Below, one piece after another: positions 1-7,819 of a stretch of DNA of 14,918 bases (its first letter is position 1; each line of letters starts with the position of its first letter). The notes beneath the pieces were generated by a model. That model was not told the DNA's origin. It searched no databases and worked only from the letters and a program-made list of their open reading frames with translations. The stretch is from an uncultured Muribaculum sp. (GTDB lineage Bacteria > Bacteroidota > Bacteroidia > Bacteroidales > Muribaculaceae): contig CAJUTE010000047.1 of the NCBI GenBank assembly GCA_910589555.1, positions 1 to 14,918 on the forward strand, in the 5' to 3' direction. The position numbers and the translations under genes were made by a program.

Positions 1-245
1 GTTTTAACGAGTTCGGTTTTTTCCCGAACTCTTCCCGAACTCCACCTTTCGCCCGCTTGAAAATACATCCAAAAAATATAAATAATCACGCTTGATAATC
101 AATGATTTAATGTTTTGGAATATAAATCGGAACAGTACGGAATCCGTACTGTCAAAAGTGCGGAATTTAAAAACCGAACTTTTTCCGCACTAATTCTTGC
201 ACGACCTATCAACAAAAATCACTATCTTTATAAATTTTTGCAATC
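1..245. repeat. AT-rich palindromic repeat R-A, copy 1
   Basis: This is the first of three long direct copies (the others start near 527 and 707). No gene is visible in it. It opens with a hairpin (stem 9-16 with 24-31) made from tandem copies of TTCCCGAACTC. Next come a small palindrome TTGATAATCAA at 92-102, the near-perfect palindrome CAGTACGGAATCCGTACTG at 133-151, and a 9-bp stem pairing 157-165 with 183-191. The tail (200-245) is AT-rich. I recognise no encoded product and no insertion-sequence ends. It may be a non-autonomous mobile or structured intergenic element; that is inference. Confidence 0.75.
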
Positions 246-280
246 GCCTCCGTCCTAATACAAAAGATTGGCTTCCCAAA

Positions 281-500
281 GGAGGTTGATGGCACGGCGT
301 TCTGTAGGAACGTGAGATGACTGCCCGGTATGTAGCGTCAGCGAAATGCCGGGTTGATACGAGCATGGAATATAAGCTCTGTAAGAGCGATACACCGTGC
401 AGTTCCTACGGAACTATAATCGGGAGATGGCGATTCCCATACCCGGCATTGCGCTGGCGCTACATACCTGCTGAGATCTTTCGGTCCTACAGACCAAATA
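281..500. repeat. Cluster of short hairpins with variable stems
   Basis: This non-coding stretch consists of consecutive short palindromes: CGTTC/GAACG at 298-312, a GCCCGG-type hairpin around 322-353, GCTC/GAGC at 376-388, AGTTCC/GGAACT at 401-415, a second CCCGGCAT-type arm near 441, and GGTC/GACC at 483-495. Stem sequences differ, but the loops are short and similar (TGTAG, TGTAA, TAC, CTACA). The first 39 bases (281-319) recur exactly at 1146-1184. The 66-codon reading frame across it is best explained as chance, because the same palindromic units recur elsewhere in other frames and strands. Confidence 0.65.
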
Positions 501-526
501 ACACTAACGATTTGTAAAAAAAAACG

Positions 527-715
527 GTTTTAACGAGTTCGGTTTTTCCCGAACTCTTCCCGAACTTTTCCCGAACTCCACCTTTCGCCCGCTTAAAAAT
601 ACACCCAAAAAATATAAATAATCACGCTTGATAATCAATAATTTAATATCTTGGAATATAAATCAAAACAGTACGGATTCCGTACTTTCAAAAGTTCGGA
701 AAAAAACCGAACTTT
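527..715. repeat. AT-rich palindromic repeat R-A, copy 2
   Basis: This direct copy of the 1-245 repeat starts with the same GTTTTAACGAGTTCGG sequence. It has three rather than two TTCCCGAACT-type iterations near its start. The central palindrome (670-686) is centred on T instead of A and remains perfectly paired. The last stem (691-699 with 707-715) reads AAAGTTCGG/CCGAACTTT, where copy 1 has AGTGCGGAA/TTCCGCACT. Both arms differ, yet pairing is kept. Its final hairpin doubles as the first hairpin of copy 3. No coding content is seen. Confidence 0.75.
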
Positions 716-938
716 TTCCGAACTCTTCCCGAACTACCCATTTACCTGCATTAAAATTATACCCCAAAAATATAAATAATCACGCTTGATAATCAATGAT
801 TTAATGTTTTAAAATATAGATCTAAGCAGTACGGAATCTGTACTTTTGAAAGTGCGGAATTTAAAAACCGAACTTTTTCCGCACTAATTCTTGCACGACC
901 TATCAACAGAAATCACTATCTTTATAAATTTTTGCAAT
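707..938. repeat. AT-rich palindromic repeat R-A, copy 3
   Basis: This third direct copy abuts and shares sequence with copy 2. It keeps the TTCCCGAACT iterations, the TTGATAATCAA palindrome near 786-796, a central palindrome with one wobble (AGTACGGAATCTGTACT), and the closing 9-bp stem 851-859 with 877-885. The tail to 938 is nearly identical to that of copy 1. The sequence after it differs from what follows copy 1, so the repeat boundary lies near 938. Confidence 0.7.
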
Positions 939-997
939 CACTTTCCATCCAAACAAGATTCTCACCGCAGCTCTGCGTCCTACCCCCCTCGAAAAAA

Positions 998-1102
998 GAT
1001 GAATCTTTCAGATTCTATGTTTTTGTTAAATTCTTTCCGTGCGTATCTCTGCAATGCAGAGCGGCTAAAGCCGATAACGCCGTTGGCTCGGCACACGGCT
1101 AC
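998..1102. repeat. Hairpin mosaic repeat R-C, copy 1
   Basis: This non-coding repeat unit is shared with 1350-1454. It contains GAATCTTTCAGATTC (6-bp stem), TCTGCAATGCAGA, GGCTAAAGCC, and a longer-range pairing of GTGCG-type and CACAC-type arms that encloses the inner hairpins. The short overlapping reading frames here do not resemble a protein family I know and change frame between copies, so I treat them as spurious. Confidence 0.6.
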
Positions 1103-1145
1103 ACAGAGACGTTTCCTGCGGAAACCCATTACATACCATGGTTTG

Positions 1146-1184
1146 GGAGGTTGATGGCACGGCGTTCTGTAGGAACGTGAGATG
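1146..1184. repeat. 39-bp direct repeat of 281-319
   Basis: This is an exact 39-base match to positions 281-319, including the CGTTC-TGTAG-GAACG hairpin. The sequence after it (GCCCGGCATTTAGCTTCGGC) is a diverged version of the sequence after the first copy. It therefore belongs to the same modular hairpin family rather than to a gene. Confidence 0.75.
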
Positions 1185-1213
1185 CCTGCCCGGCATTTAG
1201 CTTCGGCGGGAGT

Positions 1214-1480
1214 GGAAAACCTGAAAGGTTAATCTGTAGGTAGCCGGTGGCGGAGCGTTAGCGACACCACTGGAAAGCATTGGTTTACAGGATGTTTCTG
1301 AAAGAATCATCTTGGATGTTTGCAAATCGGATTCAACGAATTGTTGTAAGATGAATCTTTCAGATTCGATTGGTTTTATCGCATTTTTCCGTGCGTATCT
1401 CTGCAATGCAGAGCGGCTAAAGCCGATAACGCCTTTGGCTCGGCGCACGGCTACCAATGGATGAATCCTAGCGGATTCGT
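1214..1480 (+). repeat. Hairpin mosaic repeat, inverted relative to 12085-12320
   Basis: Read on the plus strand, this segment closely matches the minus strand of 12085-12320. The match runs from a CCTGAAAGG hairpin, through GTAGCCGGTGGCGGAGCGTTAGC and the ATGTTTCTGAAAGAATCATC region, to GAATCTTTCAGATTC and a closing GAATCC/GGATTC hairpin. The two copies differ by a block: this copy has an extra TCTGCAATGCAGA plus GGCTAAAGCC module (about 1397-1440). It includes copy 2 of R-C at 1350-1454. It is non-coding; the 86-codon minus-strand frame across it lacks any family signature. Confidence 0.7.
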
Positions 1481-1484
1481 TTTA

Positions 1485-1698
1485 CGGTGTTGACGGGTGG
1501 ACATCTTCGATGCCCGCTCATTAGCGCTCCTTACAACGCACCTCGGCTATCGCCTCGTGGCGGTGTTTAAATTATTTTGCCGTTTCACGGCTATAAGTCC
1601 ATGTTCAGAAAAATATAGGTAATCTATTGTATAATTGAAATATACATTGATAGTCAATATTTACCGTACACCAATAATAAATTTTTACAATCAGCAAA
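1485..1698. other. Intergenic remainder, no gene seen
   Basis: This is the rest of the gene-free left flank. It contains weak palindromes (for example around 1530-1560, with CCTCGGC and GCCTCGTGG arms) and an AT-rich tail with TTGATAGTCAA near 1647-1657, faintly like the R-A palindrome. I find no convincing reading frame, tRNA or promoter for a plus-strand gene. Confidence 0.5.
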
Positions 1699-1699
1699 C

Positions 1700-1735
1700 A
1701 ACAAAAACGCCCTCGGCACTGCTGCCGGGGGCGTT
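1700..1735 (-). terminator. Rho-independent terminator of the ilv operon
   Basis: On the minus strand, 1735-1723 pairs with 1718-1706 to give a 13-bp stem with one mismatch and a 4-base loop. The stem is GC-rich (AACGCCC at the base) and is followed at once by TTTGTTG. It sits 25 bases past the ilvC stop codon, which marks it as the end of the ilvD-ilvC transcript. Confidence 0.9.
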
Positions 1736-1760
1736 CATCATATTTTTAGACGACCTGCTG

Positions 1761-2804
1761 TTAGTTGTTCTCAGGACGGAGTTTGCGCACGGTAACCGCA
1801 GTCTGCCACATTTCGCTTTCGCGGAGTGACTTCAATTCCTCTTCAAGCTTCTCGCGATAATCAGGCTTAGAGTTGCTGTCGATAGAGATCTGAGCCTCGT
1901 TTCCACACTTCACGCTCGCATAAAGCTTCTCAACCACCGGCTTGATGGCATCGTGGAACGGACCCATCCAGTCAAGAGCACCGCGCTGTGCAGTGGTAGA
2001 GCAGTTGGCATACATCCAGTCCATACCATTCTTTGCAAACAACGGCATCAATGACTGAGTAAGCTCCTCGACAGTTTCGTTGAACGCCTCAGAGGGAGTG
2101 TGGCCATTTTCACGAAGCACCTCATACTGTGCAAGGAGAAGACCCTGAATAGCACCCATGAGCGAACCACGTTCGCCTGTAAGGTCGGAAGTAGCCTCAC
2201 GCTTGAAAGTAGTCTCAAAGAGATAGCCTGATCCAACACCGATACCGAGAGCAATAGTGCGTTCAAGAGCACGTCCGGTATAATCCTGCTCAACGGCGTA
2301 TGAAGAGTTCAAGCCACGACCTTCGAGGAACATGGTACGCAAAGAAGTACCTGAACCCTTAGGAGCAACCATAATCACGTCAACATCCTTGGGGGGAACC
2401 ACACCGGTGCGGTCGCTCCAGGTGATTGCGAATCCGTGAGAGAAATAAAGAGCCTTGCCCGGAGTGAGATACTGCTTGATGGTGGGCCAAACCGACATCA
2501 CAGCGGCATCAGAAAGAAGACACATGATGATAGTTCCGCGTTCGCAAGCCTCCTCGATGCTGAAAAGGGTTTCGCCCGGTTTCCAGCCGTCGGCGACAGC
2601 CTTATCATAAGTCTTTCCCTGACGCTGACCAACGATCACGTTGAAACCATTGTCGCGCAGGTTCATGCTCTGACCGGGGCCCTGAACACCATAACCGATC
2701 ACTGCGATAGTCTCATCTTTGAGCACTTCTCTCGCCTTTTCCAAGGGGAACTCTTCGCGGATGATCACTGTTTCTTCAACTCCGCCAAAATTCATTTTTG
2801 CCAT
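1761..2804 (-). CDS. ilvC: Ketol-acid reductoisomerase IlvC
   Basis: This enzyme catalyses the NADPH- and Mg-dependent alkyl migration and reduction that makes dihydroxyvalerate or dihydroxymethylvalerate, the second shared step of valine and isoleucine synthesis. The 347-residue length fits the short class I enzyme. The N-terminal Rossmann domain has GYGVQG at 37-42 and a cofactor-specificity loop around GQRQGK (59-64). H123 in YFSHGF and K149 in VAPKG match catalytic positions. The C-terminal helical domain carries the metal-binding D207-x3-E211 and the CSTTAQRGALD segment near 268-278. It is the last gene of the operon, starting 19 bases after the thioesterase stop and followed by a strong terminator. 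No damage is seen. Confidence 0.96.
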   Translation of the reverse strand: MAKMNFGGVEETVIIREEFPLEKAREVLKDETIAVIGYGVQGPGQSMNLRDNGFNVIVGQRQGKTYDKAVADGWKPGETLFSIEEACERGTIIMCLLSDAAVMSVWPTIKQYLTPGKALYFSHGFAITWSDRTGVVPPKDVDVIMVAPKGSGTSLRTMFLEGRGLNSSYAVEQDYTGRALERTIALGIGVGSGYLFETTFKREATSDLTGERGSLMGAIQGLLLAQYEVLRENGHTPSEAFNETVEELTQSLMPLFAKNGMDWMYANCSTTAQRGALDWMGPFHDAIKPVVEKLYASVKCGNEAQISIDSNSKPDYREKLEEELKSLRESEMWQTAVTVRKLRPENN

Positions 2805-2823
2805 AGTTTTTTCAATTTTATAA

Positions 2824-3579
2824 TTAAATATTGTTTGTGAATATTATTCTTGCTTTTGACAGCGGCTCGCCACCGCGCGAAATCATGCAGAGATAAGCAT
2901 TGTCATCATCGGAGCTTTTTTGCCGAGTCACCACGACCTCCTCGCCATAACGCGCCTCATGCATAAACGCAATGTCAAACCGCCTCACTTTATGGGCATC
3001 ATAAAAATCAAGATCCCATTCATTAAGGAGCAGCTCCACATAACGCACCGTATTGACATGGCGGTTGAAATCGCAGTCGCAATAACGGAACCGGTAGTCA
3101 TTGCCTGTCAGCACCTGTCCATCGGAGCTGAAGTTTATACGGGGAAACCGGTCGATGGGACACCGCTTGTCGGAAATGACATCACGCATCGATTCCAGGA
3201 GCGAAAGATCGCCGCTCTGACGCTTTTTCACGTCTATCCCCATCCACACCGACGAAGCATATCCCAACACCTCATCGCCCGATTTTATCTCGAAATTTCG
3301 CTGCGAGAAATGACGGTTCACATCCTCGACCCAGGTGGTGAGGGAATATGTCTCATTCACTCCGGGCCAACGCTTCATTTCGAGCGACACTCTCGACAGC
3401 ACCCACGCAAGCCCCTCAAGACTCAGCCGTGCAAATCCCACATCGAGATGATTGGCATGAAACGTGGCAACCTCTATGATCCTCGACACAAGCAGCTGCA
3501 CCGGCATCTTCTCCTCAGGATTGCATTCTCCTGCGGTGAGCAGATAATCGACAGTGTATTCCTTTATGCGCAAGCTCAT
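2824..3579 (-). CDS. Acyl-ACP thioesterase (double hotdog)
   Basis: This 251-residue protein resembles the bacterial acyl-ACP thioesterases (PF01643). These hydrolyse fatty acyl-ACP to release free fatty acids in the cytoplasm. Two hotdog halves are apparent, at about 1-125 and 150-251. The second half has the catalytic signature D170-F-N172-R-H174-V-N176. I recall a thioesterase of this type of known structure from Bacteroides thetaiotaomicron in a similar ilv context. Its ATG overlaps the ilvN stop codon by four bases (ATGA, 3576-3579), so the two are translationally coupled. Its role in the operon is unproven. Release or turnover of branched acyl chains whose primers derive from ilv keto acids is a reasonable guess. 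Substrate chain length cannot be read from the sequence. Confidence 0.88.
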   Translation of the reverse strand: MSLRIKEYTVDYLLTAGECNPEEKMPVQLLVSRIIEVATFHANHLDVGFARLSLEGLAWVLSRVSLEMKRWPGVNETYSLTTWVEDVNRHFSQRNFEIKSGDEVLGYASSVWMGIDVKKRQSGDLSLLESMRDVISDKRCPIDRFPRINFSSDGQVLTGNDYRFRYCDCDFNRHVNTVRYVELLLNEWDLDFYDAHKVRRFDIAFMHEARYGEEVVVTRQKSSDDDNAYLCMISRGGEPLSKARIIFTNNI

Positions 3580-4130
3580 AGAGAATTGTATTTACGCATA
3601 TTTTGCTCGGTGAGATAGATCGACAGGTGCTCCTTGGTGTCCTTCGTGACAGCCACGCGGCCCGATCTCACAAACTGAAGGATGTCATACTTCTTCAATT
3701 CCTGAAAAAGCGCCTCGGTCTCTTCAGTGTGTCCGGTTTTCTCAATCACCACATACTCACGCGTAATCTCAAGGATGCGCGCATTATGGCTGCGGATGAT
3801 CTCCTCCACGTTCTTGTCGTCAAGCAGACGGCGGGTGGGCACCTTGTATAGCGCCACCTCCTGATACACTATTTCCTCATCGGTGTAGAGATAGGCTTTC
3901 AGCACGTCAATGCGTTTCTCTATCTGCTGAACCACACGCTCCATCATCGGGCGGTTGCTATAGCAGGTGATGATAAATTTGTGTATGCCTTCTATTGAGG
4001 AAGGGCTCACTGAAAGGCTCTCTATATTGAGGCAGCGGCGAGTGAATATGATTGAGATCTGATTCAGCAGTCCCACTTGGTTCTCAGAGAACACTGCCAC
4101 TGTAAATAATTGCTCATCCATCGTTGTCAT
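3576..4130 (-). CDS. ilvN: Acetolactate synthase small (regulatory) subunit
   Basis: This is the regulatory partner of IlvB. It stimulates the catalytic subunit and confers feedback inhibition by valine. The 184 residues comprise an N-terminal ACT domain (about 7-80) and a C-terminal small-subunit domain (about 88-165). The valine-site residues of E. coli IlvH (Asn11, Gly14, Asn29) have counterparts here at N17, G20 and N35, within ENQVG and LNIESL, so feedback inhibition is likely retained. The first ATG lies three bases after the ilvB stop; an internal ATG at codon 4 is an alternative start. The stop overlaps the thioesterase start, so ilvB, ilvN and the thioesterase form a tightly coupled block. 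Confidence 0.94.
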   Translation of the reverse strand: MTTMDEQLFTVAVFSENQVGLLNQISIIFTRRCLNIESLSVSPSSIEGIHKFIITCYSNRPMMERVVQQIEKRIDVLKAYLYTDEEIVYQEVALYKVPTRRLLDDKNVEEIIRSHNARILEITREYVVIEKTGHTEETEALFQELKKYDILQFVRSGRVAVTKDTKEHLSIYLTEQNMRKYNSL

Positions 4131-4133
4131 CAG

Positions 4134-5846
4134 TTAGGATTTGTAAAATTCAGTTGCATTAAGCATTATATTGTCCACATCGCCACCTGCCGGTATCATC
4201 GGGAAAATCATGTCGGTTTCATCGATATTGACATTTAGCAGATAGGTGGCGTTATGCTCCAGCATACGCTTAATAGCGCCGTCGAGCTGCTCACGTGTCT
4301 CCACATTTTCGGCTTTTATGCCATAAGCCTCGGCAAGAGCCACGAAATCCGGATTTATAAGCGGGGTCTGCGAGAATCGGTCATTGAAGAAGAGCGATTG
4401 CCACTGACGCACATTTCCAAGGAAGTTATTGTTGAGCAGTATTATCTTCACATTGGTGCCATATTCGAGAATGGTGCCAAGCTCCTGAATGGTCATCTGC
4501 AAGCCGCCATCACCCACAAAGAGGCACACAGTGCGGCTCGGCTCGCCCATCTTGGCGCCTATCGCCGCCGGAAGTCCGAAGCCCATTGTGCCGAGTCCGC
4601 CCGATGTCACCATCGAACGCGGCTTGGTATAGCGGAAATACCGTGCAGAAAACATCTGGTTCTGACCGACATCGGTCACCACTATTGCATCATGTCCGGT
4701 GGCTTCCGACACTTTATTTACCACCTCGCCCATGTTCATGCGTCCCGATTCGGGATACACCTCACGCTTCACCACTTTCTCATATTCCACCTCATCAGGG
4801 CGGTTAAAAGTCTCAAGCCACTCAGTGTGCTTGGCGTTCTTCACTTTCGGAATAAGGTGTTGCAGCACTGTGCGGGCGTCGCCGTGCAACGCTACATCCA
4901 CCGGTATATTTTTGTTGAACTCCGAGGAGTCGATATCGATATGCACAATCTTGGCATTGGGAGCGTAAGTCTTCACATTGCCGGTCACACGGTCATCAAA
5001 TCTCATGCCTATCGCGATGAGCAGATCAGCTTGATTGGTATTGATGTTAGGACCTATGTTACCATGCATTCCCAGCATACCCTTATACAGGGGATGGTCG
5101 GACGGCATCGTGGAGAGCCCCAGCAGCGTCGCCGCAACAGGAATGTCGGCAGTCTCGGCAAAACGCGCGAGCTCCTTCTCGGCATTAGCTATCATCACGC
5201 CATGACCCGACAGAATCATGGGGCGCTTAGCCTCATTGATCAGCGCAGCCGCACTGTCGATAGCCTTTTCGTCGATTTCCGGAACCGGTTGATAGGAGCG
5301 GATGTATTCACATTTCTTATGAGAAAATTCAGTCATGCCCACTTGAGCATCCTTGGTGAAATCAAGCACTACAGGCCCGGGACGACCGCTTGACGCGATA
5401 TAGAACGCGCGAGCCACAGCCCAAGAGACATCCTCGGCGCGACGTATCTGATAGCTCCATTTTGTCAACGGCTGGGTGACACCCACCACGTCGGTTTCCT
5501 GAAACGCGTCAAACCCGAGAAACGGCGTAGCCACCTGTCCGGTGATAACCACCATAGGGGTGCTGTCCATCAGAGCGTCGCCAATGCCGGTAATGACATT
5601 GGTCGCGGCAGGACCCGATGTGACAATCACCACTCCGGGGCGACCGGTGACGCGCGCATATCCCTGCGCGGCGTGAGTGGCTCCCTGCTCATGGCGCACC
5701 AATATGTGACGCAGGCGATCCTGGTAATCATATAATTTATCATAAACCGGCATAATGGAACCTCCGGGATAACCAAACACAAGATTTACCCCTTCGGCTA
5801 TAAGCGACTGCATCAACGCATCGGCTCCTGAAATCTTCTCACTCAT
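4134..5846 (-). CDS. ilvB: Acetolactate synthase large (catalytic) subunit
   Basis: This ThDP- and FAD-dependent enzyme condenses pyruvate with pyruvate or 2-oxobutyrate, the first committed step of valine and isoleucine synthesis. Its 570 residues cover the usual three domains. The N-terminal pyrimidine-binding domain has FGYPGGS and the catalytic glutamate E53 in VRHEQGATHAAQGYAR. The middle domain has the acetohydroxyacid synthase motif RFDDRVTG (282-289). The C-terminal domain has the ThDP/Mg motif, starting GDGG at 445 and ending NN at 472-473. It begins 30 bases after the ilvD stop, with an AAAGAAAG purine run before the ATG as a possible ribosome site. No key residue is missing. Confidence 0.96.
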   Translation of the reverse strand: MSEKISGADALMQSLIAEGVNLVFGYPGGSIMPVYDKLYDYQDRLRHILVRHEQGATHAAQGYARVTGRPGVVIVTSGPAATNVITGIGDALMDSTPMVVITGQVATPFLGFDAFQETDVVGVTQPLTKWSYQIRRAEDVSWAVARAFYIASSGRPGPVVLDFTKDAQVGMTEFSHKKCEYIRSYQPVPEIDEKAIDSAAALINEAKRPMILSGHGVMIANAEKELARFAETADIPVAATLLGLSTMPSDHPLYKGMLGMHGNIGPNINTNQADLLIAIGMRFDDRVTGNVKTYAPNAKIVHIDIDSSEFNKNIPVDVALHGDARTVLQHLIPKVKNAKHTEWLETFNRPDEVEYEKVVKREVYPESGRMNMGEVVNKVSEATGHDAIVVTDVGQNQMFSARYFRYTKPRSMVTSGGLGTMGFGLPAAIGAKMGEPSRTVCLFVGDGGLQMTIQELGTILEYGTNVKIILLNNNFLGNVRQWQSLFFNDRFSQTPLINPDFVALAEAYGIKAENVETREQLDGAIKRMLEHNATYLLNVNIDETDMIFPMIPAGGDVDNIMLNATEFYKS

Positions 5847-5876
5847 AAAATCTTTCTTTTTTCTATTCTGACAGAT

Positions 5877-7703
5877 TTACAACTCTCTCACCCCACCCTT
5901 GTCGGCTGATGTCACCATGGCAGCGTATGCTCTGAGGGCTTTTGACACCTTGCGGTCGCGGTCGGCGGGAGTGAACGCCTCTTTGCCTCTCGCTTCCTCG
6001 GCGCTGCGGCGTGCGGCAAGCTCCTCATCGGAAAGAAGCACATTGATCGAGCGTCCCGGGATGTCGATCTCGATGATGTCACCGTCACGCACAAGACCGA
6101 TGTTGCCTCCGGCGGCAGCCTCGGGCGAGATATGACCGATAGAGAGTCCCGAAGTGCCTCCTGAAAAACGTCCGTCGGTGATCAGCGCGCACTCTTTGCC
6201 GAGGTGCTTTGACTTTATGTAGCTTGTGGGATAAAGCATCTCCTGCATACCCGGTCCACCCTTGGGACCCTCGTAGGTGATGACAACCACATCACCGCTC
6301 ACCACCTTGTCACGAAGGATGCCGTCGACCGCAGCTTCCTGCGATGTGAACACCTTGGCAGGACCACGGAAACGGAATATGCTTTCGTCGACACCGGCAG
6401 TCTTCACCACGCAACCGTCGAGGGCGATATTGCCTTTAAGCACCGCGAGACCGCCATCCTTCACATAGGCATGGTCGAAATCGCGTATGCAACCCTTCTC
6501 ACGGTCGGAATCGAGCATCACGTAGGTGTTGTCCTGGCTGCCTAGCTTGAGGTTGCGCTCATGTCCGGGAGCGCTGAGCCACATCTTGCTCGCCTCGTCA
6601 TCAAATTTCTTACCCTCGATGGCATACTTGTCGATGGCATCGCCAAGCGTCATGCGGTCCACACGGTTCACCGCAGTATCGATGATGCCATGGTCGGCAA
6701 GCTGCTTCATGATCGACAGAATGCCGCCGGCGCGATTCACATCCTGGATGTGGAAATTGGAGTTGGGCGCCACCTTGCACAAAACCGGGGTCACACGCGA
6801 CAGACGGTCAATGTCGGCCATCGTGAAATCGGCTCCCGCTTCATTTGCCACGGCAAGAAGGTGGAGCACCGTGTTGGTAGAACCACCCATCGCTATGTCG
6901 AGGGTCATCGCGTTGAGCATAGCCTGGCGGGTGGCGATGTTGCGCGGCAACACACTCTCGTCGCCGTCATTATAGTAAGCGAGTGTATTCTCTACAATCT
7001 GTCGGGCAGCCTTGCGGAACAACTTCTCGCGGTTCACGTGAGTGGCGAGAATGGTGCCGTTGCCCGGAAGCGCGAGACCGATCGCCTCATTCAAGGAGTT
7101 CATGGAATTGGCGGTGAACATGCCGGAGCATGAGCCGCATGTGGGACACCCCTTCTGCTCAAGGAGCTTAACCTTGTCATCGCTCACCGATGAGTCGGCG
7201 CTCTCGATCATGATGTCGATAAGATCCACGGCACGTCCGTCGACCTCACCGGCTTCCATAGGACCGCCCGAAACGAAGATTGTGGGTATGTTGAGCCTCA
7301 TCGCCGCCATAAGCATTCCGGGAGTCACCTTGTCACAGTTGGATATGCACACCATGGCGTCAGCCTTATGGGCATTGACCATATACTCTACCGAGTCGGC
7401 GATAAGATCGCGCGAAGGGAGCGAATAAAGCATTCCGTCATGTCCCATGGCGATACCGTCGTCAATGGCGATCGTATTGAATTCGGCGGCGAAGCATCCG
7501 AGTTTTTCAATCTCCTCCTTCACAATCTGCCCGATCTCATGCAAATGAGTGTGACCCGGCACAAATTGCGTGAACGAGTTGACCACGGCAATAATCGGTT
7601 TGCCAAACTGAGATTCTTTCATTCCATTCGCACGCCAGAGCGCTCTGGCGCCAGCCATACGTCGGCCGTTTGTACTTGCGGAGCTTCTTAATTCCATGCC
7701 CAT
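5877..7703 (-). CDS. ilvD: Dihydroxy-acid dehydratase IlvD
   Basis: This enzyme dehydrates dihydroxy-acids to the keto acids that precede valine and isoleucine; it is an Fe-S enzyme in the cytoplasm. Its 608 residues are close to E. coli IlvD. The region VNSFTQFVPGHTHL (41-54) lacks the extra cysteine typical of the [2Fe-2S] branch and matches the oxygen-labile [4Fe-4S] type. Cluster and metal residues are visible: D81 in AIDDGIAMGHDG, C123-D124-K125 in NCDKVTPGM (the lysine carbamylated in relatives), and C192 in GSCSGMFTANSMN. It is the first structural gene of the operon, about 200 bases downstream of the promoter and behind the leader peptide. The start may be codon 1 or the ATG at codon 3; no clear Shine-Dalgarno helps decide. 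Confidence 0.96.
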   Translation of the reverse strand: MGMELRSSASTNGRRMAGARALWRANGMKESQFGKPIIAVVNSFTQFVPGHTHLHEIGQIVKEEIEKLGCFAAEFNTIAIDDGIAMGHDGMLYSLPSRDLIADSVEYMVNAHKADAMVCISNCDKVTPGMLMAAMRLNIPTIFVSGGPMEAGEVDGRAVDLIDIMIESADSSVSDDKVKLLEQKGCPTCGSCSGMFTANSMNSLNEAIGLALPGNGTILATHVNREKLFRKAARQIVENTLAYYNDGDESVLPRNIATRQAMLNAMTLDIAMGGSTNTVLHLLAVANEAGADFTMADIDRLSRVTPVLCKVAPNSNFHIQDVNRAGGILSIMKQLADHGIIDTAVNRVDRMTLGDAIDKYAIEGKKFDDEASKMWLSAPGHERNLKLGSQDNTYVMLDSDREKGCIRDFDHAYVKDGGLAVLKGNIALDGCVVKTAGVDESIFRFRGPAKVFTSQEAAVDGILRDKVVSGDVVVITYEGPKGGPGMQEMLYPTSYIKSKHLGKECALITDGRFSGGTSGLSIGHISPEAAAGGNIGLVRDGDIIEIDIPGRSINVLLSDEELAARRSAEEARGKEAFTPADRDRKVSKALRAYAAMVTSADKGGVREL

Positions 7704-7741
7704 TGTTATAGTTGCAATTTTTTATTATATCATATTAACTG

Positions 7742-7778
7742 AAATGCCTCCCGGCTCGCTTTTGCGACGGAGAGGCAT
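7742..7778 (-). terminator. Attenuator hairpin in the ilv leader
   Basis: On the minus strand, ATGCCTC (7778-7772) pairs with GAGGCAT (7750-7744). The stem continues inward to TCGC/GCGA around an AAAA loop, with small mismatches. It lies between the leader peptide stop (7803) and ilvD (7703), in the place of the terminator in classical amino-acid attenuators. The run after it is only TTTCAGTT, a weak U-tract, so intrinsic termination efficiency is uncertain. Confidence 0.65.
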
Positions 7779-7819
7779 CGTGTATCGGAATATCATTGGA
7801 TGCTAACAATCGCCCCTCC
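7769..7819 (-). promoter_or_regulatory. Antiterminator pairing in the ilv leader
   Basis: On the minus strand, GGAGGGGC (7819-7812), which covers leader codons 20-22, can pair over eight bases with GCCTCTCC (7776-7769), with one G-U pair. The second segment is the 5' arm of the attenuator hairpin, so the two structures exclude each other. A weaker upstream segment CCCCT (7862-7858, leader codons 6-7) can pair with AGGGG inside the same GGAGGGGC, giving the 1:2, 2:3 and 3:4 layout of a classical attenuator. Confidence 0.65.

Noticed and set aside
281..500. Integron attC sites
   Set aside because: The hairpins are too short and varied, there are no conserved core sites, and no integron integrase or cassette genes are present.
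1..938. CRISPR array
   Set aside because: The direct copies are about 190-245 bases long with internal structure and irregular spacing; there are no short regular repeats with unique spacers and no cas genes.
891..1180. Two overlapping plus-strand frames of 87 and 82 codons
   Set aside because: They translate the hairpin repeats in different frames, lack a ribosome site, and match no family.
1197..1457. An 86-codon minus-strand frame
   Set aside because: It covers the hairpin mosaic that recurs inverted at 12085-12320, where a frame on the opposite strand appears; this fits a repeat rather than a gene.
4254..5393. A 379-codon open frame on the plus strand opposite ilvB
   Set aside because: It lies entirely antisense to a clear acetolactate synthase gene, has no recognisable domain, and is rich in His, Arg and Leu as expected for a mirrored coding frame.
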